NCBI RefSeq assembly: GCF_031755915.1
Contig: NC_083390.1
Coordinates: forward strand, 15,159,001 to 15,223,000
DNA from: Ziziphus jujuba
Taxonomy: Eukaryota > Streptophyta > Magnoliopsida > Rosales > Rhamnaceae
DNA length: 64,000 bases
Direction: 5' to 3'
Shown: piece by piece, positions 53,789 to 63,680 of the stretch
Layout of the letters: each line of letters opens with the position of its first letter
Position numbering within the stretch: the stretch's first letter is position 1
Position numbers and translations under genes: made by a program
Notes under the pieces: model-generated
Database searches by the model: none
Seen by the model: the letters and a program-made list of their open reading frames with translations, nothing else
What the model was told of the DNA's origin: nothing

Positions 53789-55234
53789 TCATAATTTCCT
53801 CTTCAAATCCCCAATCAGTTCCTTGAACATTTCTTCACGATTCCCACCAGCTTCAGCAACTTTCATGGCTTCCTCTCCAACATCTCTAGCTTTCAACTTC
53901 AAACTTTGGCTCTCCATCATCTCTCTAACTTTCTCACCAATCTCATCCCCTTTCACTACCTTTTCTCCACCCCAACCCCAATTTCTCACCCACATCCCAA
54001 GCCCACTTCCTTCCACAACTTCTGCATTTATCTTCTGGTCTCCATGTTGAGGCCAAGCAAGAACTCTGACACCATTAATGGCAGCTTCAACCACTGAGTT
54101 CCATCCACAATGGCTCACAAACCCACCTACAGCTTTATGACCCAATATTTTCCCTTGATCAACCCAGTTCTTCACCACAAACCCATTTTCCTTAATCTTC
54201 TCCATTAATTCCTCTCCAATAACTTCCTCAAGATCACCCTCTTTTTCTTCCTTATCTACCCGTTTATTCTTCACCACCCACAAAAACTTAAACCCACTTT
54301 TCACCAACCCATCTCCGACCTCTCTCGTTTGATCCTTAGACAGAGCCGTTCTGCTTCCGAAACTGATATAAACCACGGATCCATCTGGTTTCTCATCCAG
54401 CCACTTGGCAAGTGCAGTGGATGAATCAGAATCAGAATGAGAATCTTCTTCTTCCTTTTCAAACTCGCAAGGCTCGAAAGGTCCTACAGCGAAAACCGGA
54501 GGCAAATCCTCCATTAATTTTCTGCTACGCAAAGTTTCCAAAGACTCTGTTTCAAGCCCTTTGAAGGAATTGATCAAAACCCCATCTAGTTTCGAAAGTT
54601 TCAAACTGTCACTGAAGAACATGTCAGCGAAAAGACTGTTTTGGATTAGAAGCAATGGAGGAATTGATGATCTGGGTAATGGCGCATTAATGCCTGGGAT
54701 ATGCAAATCTTCACCATCAAAAACAGAGCCGACATTAGAAATCGAAGTGATGGTGGGTAAGTAAGCAAAGAAAGAAAACATTCTAGCAGAGGAAGTGAAG
54801 AGAATATAGTTAGGAAGACGAAGAGTCTGTGCAACAGGAAGAACATAGGAAACCAACATGACGTCGGAGATGAGACCGGAGAGAGGCGGGGAAGATACGG
54901 AAGAGAGCAGAGGAGAGAGAAGGTGAGCGGAGCGACGGATGGTCTCGGATTGGATCCAAAATGGGTCGGTGGAATTGACGGTGGAAAGGTCGAGAGGAAG
55001 AAGATTGAAGTGGATTTGAGTAACTTGGGGATAAGATGAAAGGAAGCGAGAAACGAGGCGAGACTCGGCGTGTGAAACGGTTGGGTTGGTGGTGATGAGT
55101 GTAACTCGACAATGGTGATGGAGAAGCAAAGAAGCAAGGCGGAGGAAAGGGGTCAGGTGACCCATGCCGGAGCTCGGGAAAAGAGCTATGTGGGTTTCTT
55201 TTCCGACGGGGAGCTTATCACCGGAAAATGCCAT
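53789..55234 (-). CDS. UDP-glycosyltransferase, UGT708 (C-glycosyltransferase) type
   Basis: Family-1 glycosyltransferase, single exon, 481 residues. It transfers a sugar, most likely glucose from UDP-glucose, to a flavonoid-type acceptor in the cytosol. The N-terminal catalytic His is about residue 26 in [17 protein letters not shown]. The C-terminal PSPG donor-binding box is residues 357-400 (44 residues, from WVDQGKIL to PQHGDQ) with HCGWNS and a final Gln, usual for UDP-glucose users. [12 protein letters not shown] and [18 protein letters not shown] (about 89-106) are close to UGT708 enzymes, which C-glucosylate 2-hydroxyflavanones; this subfamily call is from memory. An in-frame ATG lies 18 codons upstream (55288), but the later ATG is chosen because the family N-terminus aligns there and the TATA box leaves almost no leader for the first. 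The acceptor cannot be read from sequence; an O-glycosyltransferase is possible. Confidence 0.85.
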   Translation of the reverse strand: MAFSGDKLPVGKETHIALFPSSGMGHLTPFLRLASLLLHHHCRVTLITTNPTVSHAESRLVSRFLSSYPQVTQIHFNLLPLDLSTVNSTDPFWIQSETIRRSAHLLSPLLSSVSSPPLSGLISDVMLVSYVLPVAQTLRLPNYILFTSSARMFSFFAYLPTITSISNVGSVFDGEDLHIPGINAPLPRSSIPPLLLIQNSLFADMFFSDSLKLSKLDGVLINSFKGLETESLETLRSRKLMEDLPPVFAVGPFEPCEFEKEEEDSHSDSDSSTALAKWLDEKPDGSVVYISFGSRTALSKDQTREVGDGLVKSGFKFLWVVKNKRVDKEEKEGDLEEVIGEELMEKIKENGFVVKNWVDQGKILGHKAVGGFVSHCGWNSVVEAAINGVRVLAWPQHGDQKINAEVVEGSGLGMWVRNWGWGGEKVVKGDEIGEKVREMMESQSLKLKARDVGEEAMKVAEAGGNREEMFKELIGDLKRKL

Positions 55235-55326
55235 GGTTAACGGCGCTGAGTTGTATTTTTTGAGGAGCTTGGTGGAAAAATGAATCAAAGCTTTTTTTGT
55301 GGAAGATGGTTAGCACCTAGCATTTA

Positions 55327-55334
55327 CTTAAATA
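55327..55334 (-). promoter_or_regulatory. TATA box of the UGT gene
   Basis: TATTTAAG on the minus strand, about 93 bp upstream of the chosen ATG at 55234. It predicts a transcription start near 55300 and a leader of about 65 nt. Confidence 0.5.
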
Positions 55335-56179
55335 GACGACGGACAGTTACACACCTACCAATACCACCGTTTTTAATCTGTAATTATTTATTTATTTTTT
55401 CTGGGCGTCTATCAAGTTTCTACCTACCACTTTTTTCTTAGCACAACCCTACTTCAGTCAACTATCATTTGCAAAGTTTTTGGTAATATCAATCATTTGC
55501 AAAGTTTAGCAACATGTTTCGGAGACCGTTTCATTGTTGCTCTTTCTTCATGCTAAACAGGGAAATATTTAGCTCTTTGCTTATGAACCAGTTTTTTATT
55601 TTTTATTTTGGGACTTAGCTTATTAATCCATTTCTTTGGACGACTTAGCTGATCAATTCATTTCTTTGTACGTTAGGCCAATTTAAGCCTATTTAGGCCT
55701 TTAAACGTTTGTTTTTTAATTGTTGGTCTTTTAAAAGGAACATTCAGAATGAACCTTTGAGGAGCATGTACCAGAAGATGATTATCGTGTACGGAACTAA
55801 TAAGGTGAAACCTGATTACCCTTAATAAACAAAGTAGTATTCAACAACATCAGTATTCAACAACATTTTATTTACACTTCAATTTAATTGTACTTTAATA
55901 TTTATTTTTAAAATCATAGTTGATAAATCAGAAAGAAATTTAAAGCGTAGTTGCAACCAATTAGTGCTTTAATATCAAACTCGAACACACAAAGAAAGAA
56001 ACTCCATGTTCGACTCATCTGGCAAGTTTGTTTCCTTACACCTATACCTGGATTTTCGAGGGAGACTGAACTAGAAATTCAAGCAATCTACAAACTGCAG
56101 AACAGTAACTTATAACCACTGCACAAAGAGGAAAATTTAAAGTAATCAAACAAGTTAAGGTCCGGCGGGTTACAAGCCC
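55335..56179. other. Intergenic; UGT promoter side and ankyrin gene 3' side
   Basis: No gene recognised. A short local duplication, CTTAGCTTATTAATCCATTT / CTTAGCTGATCAATTCATTT, lies near 55614-55663. The upper part may hold the 3' UTR of the ankyrin gene, which ends at 56551. Confidence 0.4.
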
Positions 56180-56435
56180 ACGCCCTATTAGAATTTGTTG
56201 AACTACAAGTCTGGAGCAGACGTCTAATATGCACCAACAATGAAATCAGGATAAAGAGGAAAACTGGAAAACTCAAATTTTTTTCATTGTTTCTTTTGGT
56301 TATGAACACGCCATATTAGAATTTGTTGAACTACAAGTCTGGAGCAGACGTCTAATATGCACCAACAATGAATTCAGGATCGAGGGGAAAACTGGAAAAC
56401 TCAAATTTTTTTCATTGTTTCTTTTGGTTAGAAAC
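56180..56435. repeat. 128-bp direct tandem duplication
   Basis: Two adjacent copies (56180-56307 and 56308-56435) beginning ACGCCCTATTAGAATTTG and ACGCCATATTAGAATTTG. They differ at only a few positions, so the duplication is fairly recent. It lies 116 bp beyond the stop codon of the ankyrin gene and may be inside its 3' UTR. Confidence 0.9.
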
Positions 56436-56550
56436 ATTGGCAGTTTAAACACAACTTCGTGGAAAACAAGCACATTGGCACAATACAAATCTTCATTAAA
56501 ACAACCTGCAGTGCCTAGAATCCTAACTTTAACCAATTAGTTCAACATAT

Positions 56551-59179
56551 TCATCCTTCAAGCATGGCTTTAGCAGCATCTATCAGTATTGGTCTAAAAT
56601 CGTCTGCAGCTCGTCCAAGAACAGTGTATCCTTCTTTGTCTTCCACATCTACATCTGCTCCATGCCTTATTAGAAGGAGAGATACCTATTAAGCAAACAC
56701 AAATCAATAGAAAATTAGGAAGCCTTATATTCTCGCTGTTAGGATAGGTGCCACAACAGCTGATTATTAATGTAAGTAAGATTATGGTTAGATTGTTGGA
56801 TCCATAGTCATTCGTAGATGTATTGCTATATATATATATATATATATTCAACACAGTACAGAATATATTCATTCGAGATCTTCCTTACTAAAACCGTTCT
56901 TCGCATTTACTTTTTCTCTTTCTGGTTTTCCATTGAAATCTCCGTAATCCTCACATGCCCTGATTCTTCTACATAAGGTTTACAGATTCTTTTACTTGCT
57001 TGTGACTTCCATACACGACATTAAAGCTGAATGTGTTAATGTGTGATCAACACCATCAATATCTATATGTATATATATATATATATATATATAGAAAAGG
57101 TATTTACTAGACAAATTTTACATATGTACTTATTTTTTCGAACTTGGGGGTGAGGGGATTTAAATTGATCATTGCCTCAGGAAGGGAGTGAAGGGCTACC
57201 CCAGAGAACGAGATATTATATATAACATGGATTTTTTTAGCAAATGTTCATCTGACTTCGTGGAAATGACATTGCTTATGAGATTTTAGACTAAAATTTA
57301 ATCAACAATATCTAAAAATAATGTAACATCAAATAGAAAATAGATTATCCATCCAAAAGCAAAATAAACGAGACAATACCTTCACTAGTTCTAGATCTGG
57401 AAAAGCAAAAATACCATAACAGATCTAAGTCAAAAGAATTTAAAACCAATTATGCATATGCTGAAACTAATAATGTCCTAAGGCCAGAGTATCCTCAAAG
57501 TAGACAATAAAAGGATTCGTTCTGACTATATAACCCAAAAAAGATAGGTTCAGTGGTAACAAAGGAGCAACAGATAGTAAATATCACAGCCAAAAAAAAA
57601 TAAAAAATAAAAAATAAAAACCAAAGTAAATATCAAAGTTTCTCTTTTTCAAATACTTTAATCAAACCTACCTCTTTGTTATGGCAAATCACTGCATTCA
57701 TGAGAGGAGTCTGTCCAGATTTATCAACAGCATCAACCTCAGCTCCTTCCTCAATCAGAAACTCACACAATTCTGAGTTCCCTGTGCTAGCTGCTCGATG
57801 TAATGGGGTGCAACCCACCTACAGGCAATACATCATATACCCAATGAATAATAAAGAATGGAAAGCATGTTATTTAATGCATACAAGCTACTACAGATGG
57901 AAAACTACTGAAAACTAAACTCCGTCAATTAAAAAATTTAAAGAGGTAAAAGAAGAAGAAGAAGAGAAAACGAAAGAGGCAAGAGTAATATTGTTGTTTG
58001 AAGTTACAAGCCTTGTCCTTCAGGTTAATCTTTGCCCCATGCGTTACCAGGGCTTCAGCAATCTTCAACCACCCTTTGCTGGCAGCATAATGAAGAGCAG
58101 TGCGACCTCCATTGTTCTTTAAATTAACATCAGCTCCTGTCAAATACACTGAGTCAGATCACCGTTTACAATGTCCTATTTACAATTTCCTAAAACCAAG
58201 TACATAAAAGGTATTACACCTGAAATATGCTAGTAGTTACCAACACCGTACCAACACTCAAATAAGATCCTCTCCAAAGAAACATATATATATATAGATG
58301 GGTAATCGCTTAAACTACTTTGCATCAAGTATCTTCCACATAGACAATGCAATTAATTTATTTCTCTAAATTTTTCCAAGTATTACTAGTAAGAAATATT
58401 GCTACTGATTCAAATTAGAAATACCCTATCAATGAAATCAGATCTAGATCGATGCCTGGAAAGCTGAGAACTAATAGGGCATGGTAACATGCCCGCGTAT
58501 TTGAAATTTTAAGGCTTCTTCCTAAGACAGCATAAAAGCATAAACTAAGAATTTCTCACCCTTGCTTAGTAAAGTTTCCACTATTTCTGAATTCCCAATA
58601 CTGGCTGCAGAATGAAGGGGTGCCCATCCTTCTTCATCTATACTGTTAATCGTCTTCGCTGCTTCATCCACATCTGCTAATACCTTCACCACCTGATTCA
58701 GGGGAAAGAGTAAAATATTAAAAAAAAAAAAAATGCATAAAAAAAATACTAAAAAAACAAATTAAAGCAAAAAGCATCAAGATCAACGTTAAATATGGTA
58801 GACATGCAAAGTCTATTAAGAGTGCCTAAAATCCAAACAGAAATTTATCGAATCACCAATCTAGAGTAGTGGAAATATTTCTATTTATTTCCTTCAATTT
58901 TCCTGGCAATACAAGACATGGAATTTCCTGTTATTGTAATATTAAAAAAAAAAAAAAAAAAAAAGGGACTAGGAGAAGACGGACCTCGGAGTGACATGAA
59001 GACGCGGCGACATGGAGGAGCGACCGACCGTCCTCGTTCCTGAAAGAGAGCGCTTTAGAGAGGCGGTCCTTAGGGAGACCTCTGAAGGCCGAGGAATCGC
59101 CGGTTTCAGCAGCCTTTAAGAGGTCTTCGTCTTTGAGTTGGAGTTCCGCTTCCTTTGGAGGATCAATCTCCATGTCCAT
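56551..59179 (-). CDS. Ankyrin-repeat protein (gankyrin/PSMD10-like, At2g03430 type)
   Basis: Five exons (minus): 58985-59179, 58560-58692, 58012-58136, 57672-57818, 56551-56685, giving 244 codons in frame. The N-terminus is MDMEIDPPKEAELQLKDEDL. At least four ankyrin units follow: EDGRSLLHVAASSCHSEVV, EEGWAPLHSAASIGNSEIVE, NGGRTALHYAASKGWLKIAE and VGCTPLHRAASTGNSELCEF, then SGQTPLMNAVICHNKEV and EGYTVLGRAADDFRPILID. The protein ends AKAMLEG. Ankyrin units bind other proteins; the animal relative gankyrin (PSMD10) is a proteasome assembly chaperone, and whether the plant protein does the same is not shown. The intron after 58012 has the donor AAG|GCTTGT and so must be GC-AG for the frame to close as in relatives. 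A telo-box (AAACCCT, 59206-59212) lies upstream. Confidence 0.88.
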
Positions 59180-59212
59180 GGCAGCTCTCTGTACGGACGA
59201 CAGTGAGGGTTT

Positions 59213-60550
59213 TCGTTTTCAGGGATTTTTCTTTTACTCTATCCAATTGAAATTTGAAAGTGACACCTCACTCGGTTAATTGAGGAGCGACGCGTTATTA
59301 TTATTATTATTAATTTTATATAAATTATTTAATCTAGAAATAAGGAGTGATACTCAAGAGCAGGTGGCAATTCATGGCTGATAACTTCCAAGTTTTAAGA
59401 TTAAAATTTAGTGCTAAAATATCTTTTTTCAATTTATATTAAAATAGTATATATACAAGCTTATTTTATTAATTGCAATTAAAAAAAAGAACTAATTTTA
59501 CCAATTTATTTATTAGTAGAAAGAAAATATTATAAAATGCCCAAATTTATTAAAAGTTTATTATCACGTGATTAAAATTTGAAATATAAGGATTGTAGAT
59601 TTAACATTAATTTTTAGAGACGAAAAAAATGTTGGCTAGGTTGAAATATTAAAGACATATTGGAAAGTGATTTTATTGCATATATTTTCTTCGATTTTTC
59701 ATCCTAGTTCATTTTCTACTTTAAGCAATTTCATTAGCATGAAAATATTTTGAGTATTTAACACAGAAATAGAAAATACCAACCAAAAAAAAAATAAAAA
59801 ATAAAAAATAAACATAGAAATAGAAAATTTGTCTACTTGTCTACCTCCATTTCATACAAAAGTGACATGTTGAATATCAAAAATCTTTTTGGGCCTCGGA
59901 GGAAAAAAAAAAAAAAAAAAAACTTTTTGGGCCTTGGGAATTCCTTTTTGGTAATATTGGGCCTTTGGAATTGGCAATGTATAATGCTTTACTTTCAATA
60001 TTACAAAACGCCACAAATGTAAATTACATGAACAAACCAGATATTTGAATACCAAAAAGATATTTCCACAGTAGAGACAAATTAATCAAAACGAGATATA
60101 TATATATATATATATATATAATACTTGGTTTCGTTATGAACGAAGAAATCCCCATCATTTCCATCACGGTGAAGATCTTTCTCCATCTTCATGGTGCTAA
60201 ATATGCTCCTATACCTGAAACAACCTCAACAAATAAACTCTGCTACACTGGACTAAGCTTCAATTTTTTTCTGAAACAAACAAACACACAATTAGCCATG
60301 AATTGGTTCAAAAAACGTTAAAAACTAAAACCGATGACATAAGACATATATGAGTTCTGATCACATCAGCATGCCATCGACTTTAACCAAATATAAGATG
60401 GTTGATCTAAGCCATTGGATTAAGCCAACGGTTCAGATGCAGTTTGTTTAAAAAAAAAACAATTGCTGTTCTTAAAGAAGAAGATGGTAACTTTGCATTG
60501 TCTAGGTACATAGAGAGAGAAAGCTTTGTGCATATAAAATATGCATGTAA
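59213..60550. other. Intergenic between the ankyrin gene and MIR398
   Basis: AT-rich, with (AT)n at about 60096-60121. A 61-codon forward ORF at 60136-60321 has no recognisable content. The primary MIR398 transcript (minus strand) would extend into the upper part. Confidence 0.4.
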
Positions 60551-60660
60551 ACAGAGGGTGTCCCAAAGGGGTGACCTGAGAACACAAAAGGTACATGAGC
60601 GAGTTCGCGCCAGCAAACCCACCTATGTTCTCAGGCCACACCTCCGGGTGAACCGTCTGC
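60551..60660 (-). ncRNA. MIR398: MIR398 precursor hairpin
   Basis: The minus strand carries the mature miR398 at 60586-60566, reading TGTGTTCTCAGG then TCACCCCTT (21 nt), identical to the conserved plant miR398. Its partner arm (about 60646-60625, GGTGTGGCCTGAGAACATA) pairs with it through an unbroken 10-bp core (CCTGAGAACA/TGTTCTCAGG), and the stem continues below through CAGACGG/CCCTCTG. The loop region is GC-richer than the flanks. miR398 sits on the 3' arm, as in other plants. It guides cleavage or repression of mRNAs for Cu/Zn superoxide dismutases, their copper chaperone CCS and small copper proteins when copper is scarce. The overlapping 80-codon ORF on the same strand is a by-product of the hairpin. 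Confidence 0.92.
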
Positions 60661-60726
60661 ATAATAATAAATTCAAAAGAGACATTGGTTTTACTACTCT
60701 GAATATCATTGATCCAATTTTTTATT

Positions 60727-60735
60727 TATTTATAA
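60727..60735 (-). promoter_or_regulatory. Putative TATA box of MIR398
   Basis: TATAAATAA on the minus strand (context CTTTATAAATAAATA), about 67-75 bp upstream of the hairpin base, predicting a transcription start near 60700. A second AT-rich candidate (AATATATAC) lies a few bases farther upstream. Confidence 0.4.
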
Positions 60736-60852
60736 AGTTGTATATATTATTAATGAAATAGTCATGGCTCATGATGTTGTCATTCTACCGACACCAGAAC
60801 AGCCAAAAAAGACTATTACCGGTAAAAACAGCAAAAAATGATGTCATCTCTT

Positions 60853-60962
60853 GTACATTTTTAGGAAACTATGGCAAACTAAAGGGATGGATTAGATTCA
60901 TTTTTGACTTCCTTTTGAAAAAATGCAAATTTTGTAACATGCGAGAACCAAAGTTACGGTAC
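60853..60962. promoter_or_regulatory. Two GTAC motifs upstream of MIR398 (candidate SPL7 sites)
   Basis: GTAC at 60853-60856 (TTGTACATT) and 60959-60962 (CGGTACAAT), about 190 and 300 bp upstream of the hairpin on its own strand. GTAC is the core of the copper-response element bound by SPL7, which switches on MIR398 under copper deficiency in Arabidopsis. The motif is short, so chance occurrence is possible. Confidence 0.4.
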
Positions 60963-61610
60963 AATGCAGAGATTTAACCCCTTTAAACCCAGATCTAATT
61001 AAATCTTAGTTAATTTGAAGATGCTAATTATAAATTTATAATTCCTTAAAAAAAATAAAAATCAATTAATTCAAACCCAAAATATATATGCAATTTTACC
61101 AAGTTTAGAGGCTTTAATTTGTTGCTAATGTGTATATACTTAGGTTATGATTTAAGTTTTGATATATAGTAAAACATCGATGAATGAATATTTAATATAT
61201 GGATAATCTAGCTAAATAAATAAAATTGTTCAATTTCAATTTGAAATGGTATTATAGACTATTACTTGATATTATAGACTATCCAATAAGCTCAATTTAT
61301 CGTAAGAAAAAGCTGTGATAAACAGTCAAAAGTCATTATTTTGTCGGCCAATAACTTTCTGAATTAATTCCATTTAAGAGTTAACTTTGAAATCCAAACA
61401 AAACAATGGCAAGGAGCAGAGATGAATTATGAATGCAAAAAATCAAACAGGTGGGGGTGCAATAAGCCATAGAAGAAACTTGTGGTAGCCGATGGAGGAT
61501 CATTAATGACTACCGACCAAGCCAAACAAAAGTGAACACGTCAAAAACGCTGAAATTTCTGATAAGGGTCGTTAGAAAAAAATAAAATAAAAAATCAAGC
61601 CCCACAACCA
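60963..61610. other. Intergenic between MIR398 and the nodulin-related gene
   Basis: AT-rich, with no gene recognised. Holds the promoter of the nodulin-related gene; AACACGTCAA near 61535 contains an ACGT core of the ABRE kind. Confidence 0.4.
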
Positions 61611-61614
61611 TCAT

Positions 61615-61620
61615 TATAAA
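61615..61620 (+). promoter_or_regulatory. TATA box of the nodulin-related gene
   Basis: TATAAA in the context CATCATTATAAACCAAG, about 110 bp upstream of the ATG at 61731; predicts a leader of about 80 nt. Confidence 0.6.
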
Positions 61621-61730
61621 CCAAGTGAATTCCTCATCCCCTACTCATTATCCACCAGATTTCTTTTTCTTTTTACCAAAAAAAACTTCCTTTTTCAGTC
61701 TTCATCTTCAACCTTAAGCTTCAAAAATCC

Positions 61731-62240
61731 ATGGATCTTCTGAAATCTCTCAACAAAGCCACCAGTGGTGGAAATGACTCAGAGAACCATGCACAAGGCC
61801 ACCACCAACAAAAACAACAATCCAGCAACAGTGAGCTTCTCTCCAGCGCAAAGCTGATGGCGGAGGCTGCAAAATCCTCCTACGGTGGTGAGTCCGACAA
61901 GGTGGACAAAGCCAAGGTCGCCGCTGCCGGAGCAGACCTTCTAGATGCAGCGTCTAAGTACGGGAAGCTGGAGGAGAAAAGCTTCGGGAAATACGTGGAA
62001 AAGGCGGAGGAATATCTCCACAATTACCACAATACCCATTCCTCCACCACTACTGGCGGTGGTGTACCTAGACATGGCCACTCTGACTCGGCCCCACAAA
62101 CTGGGCATACGACACACTCAGCTCCGTCGCATGAAGGTGGTGGTGGTGGTGGTGGTCATCCTGACAGTGGTGACGGTGATTCTGGGAATAAGTATGGGGA
62201 ATACTTTAAGGCAGCAGAGGGTTTCTTGAAGAAACACTGA
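61731..62240 (+). CDS. Nodulin-related protein (NRP1-like)
   Basis: Single-exon gene of 169 residues, similar to Arabidopsis nodulin-related protein 1 (At2g03440). The conserved part is an Ala/Lys-rich helical stretch, about residues 33-100 (NSELLSSAKLMAEAAKSSYG, DKAKVAAAGADLLDAASKYG, EKSFGKYVEKAEEYL). A His/Gly/Ser-rich low-complexity region follows (about 100-150, with seven Gly in a row at 136-142), and a short C-terminal NKYGEYFKAAEGFLKK echoes the KYVEKAEEYL segment. There is no signal peptide or membrane segment, so it should be cytosolic. Biochemical activity is unknown; the Arabidopsis relative has been linked to heat and ABA responses. The ATG context (TCCATGG) is good. It is divergent from MIR398 and the ankyrin gene. 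Confidence 0.88.
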   Translation: MDLLKSLNKATSGGNDSENHAQGHHQQKQQSSNSELLSSAKLMAEAAKSSYGGESDKVDKAKVAAAGADLLDAASKYGKLEEKSFGKYVEKAEEYLHNYHNTHSSTTTGGGVPRHGHSDSAPQTGHTTHSAPSHEGGGGGGGHPDSGDGDSGNKYGEYFKAAEGFLKKH

Positions 62241-62300
62241 TATTATTTAGCTTTTAAGGAAGTAAAAAACAAAATATATATATATATATATATATCTAGG

Positions 62301-62625
62301 GGTATCCTTAGCTTTTAATTCTGTGTATTAATTTAATGGCTACTTCTGTATTTCTGTATCTCTTTTTGAGGTATTAAATAAGGGTATCCTTAGCTTTTAA
62401 TTCTGTGTATTAATTTAATGGCTACTTCTGTATTTCTGTATCTCTTTTTGAGGTATTAAATAAGGGTATCCTTAGCTTTTAATTCTGTGTATTAATTTAA
62501 TGGCTACTTCTGTATTTCTGTATCTCTTTTTGAGGTATTAAATAAGGGTATCCTTAGCTTCTAATTCTGTGTATTAATTTAATGGCTGCTTCTGTATTTC
62601 TGTATCTCTTTTGAGGTATTAAACT
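62301..62625 (+). repeat. Four 82-bp tandem repeats after the nodulin-related gene
   Basis: Units begin at 62301, 62383, 62465 and 62547, each starting GGTATCCTTAGCTT and ending near TTTGAGGTATTAAATAA. The first three are almost identical; the fourth has small changes (CTAATT for TTAATT, GGCTGC for GGCTAC, one T lost). The array starts 60 bp after the stop codon, behind an (AT)n tract, and probably lies in the 3' UTR or around the polyadenylation sites. Confidence 0.92.
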
Positions 62626-63558
62626 TATGTGTGTGTGTGTGTGTGTGTGATTCTCCCAATAAATAAATAAGTGTGTGTGCGTATATTTACAAAGTGTTAA
62701 ATAAAGCACTTTGTTCGATACATAGCGTATGGATTTCGTATGCTGGTTAATTTGTTTTCGAGTGCTTTTTGGTGAATTAGAAGTCAGCATTAAAATGGGC
62801 GAGATTACAAATACGGCCCCTCTTCCAAAACAGCTGGCGCAGTGACCATGTCAAGCAAGACACGAGGAATGAGGCTTACGTTTGACTCATCAAAACAGAC
62901 ATTAGAATTATTCAACACGATAATTTGGCTAACAATATTACTATATTTACCAAATCTTTTTATTTTGGTAAATAATGAATACACATTAAACAATCGGTTT
63001 TTTATTTTATAATTGCAGAACATTAATAATATATTAACTACTTATATATTTACCTCATTATTTATCAAAACCTTAGTTAACAAATTTGATATGTGTAACT
63101 TTACCGGTTAGCTAAATAATCAGCCACTGCATTAGCAAAAGCGAGCGCTTCACTTTGCCAATCAAAACTATTTGAATCTAGCCCTGGGTTTAAGGCACAC
63201 CCTCAGCTGACTCAGGATAAATTACTTCAAATCATATTAGATCAATAAGAATACCTTTAGAAGTCCGGGACATGGATCACTCCAAATATCTATATTGAGA
63301 CCATCACCTACCGGCTGCCTTCAAGTATTGCCTTAAATTGATGGTTTTTAATTTTTTTATTATTTAAGAAAAATGATCTGAGGCTACGGCATTTTTCTAA
63401 AATATATTGTTTTTCAGAAGAAGGGATAAGAACACATGGAAGGACAGCTAGAATTTCAGTTATTTGTAATACTCTGCATCCAAGTCTAGTAAATGAGATT
63501 ATAAACCTCAATAATATATATATATATATATATATATACAGTCCGTCTATTATGCGAA
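62626..63558. other. Intergenic AT-rich DNA
   Basis: (TG)n at about 62629-62649 and (AT)n at about 63513-63538. No gene recognised. Confidence 0.4.
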
Positions 63559-63680
63559 CGGTCCTTATGTGAACCACAGTATTAGTGACAGTTTTTTATA
63601 GTATTGGTGACAATTTTCTAAAAAACCATCGTTAATACTATGAAAAACCGTCATTAATACTGTGGTCCTCATACGGACCG
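63559..63680. repeat. Palindromic MITE-like hairpin
   Basis: Two inverted arms of about 60 bp meet near 63620. CGGTCCTTATGTGAACCACA at the left matches the inverse of TGTGGTCCTCATACGGACCG at the right, and GTATTAGTGACAGTTTTTTA matches the inverse of AAAAACCGTCATTAATAC. Arms differ at only a few positions. No coding content. The class is not certain and a target duplication was not identified. Confidence 0.75.

Noticed and set aside
54646..55137. 163- and 100-codon ORFs overlapping the UGT gene
   Set aside because: Shadow frames on the same strand as the well-supported UGT reading frame.
60420..60761. Small ORFs on both strands around 60.4-60.7 kb
   Set aside because: They coincide with the MIR398 hairpin and have no conserved protein content.
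62301..62625. Regularly spaced repeats, considered as a CRISPR-like array
   Set aside because: The 82-bp units are contiguous with no unique spacers, and the DNA is a plant nuclear genome.
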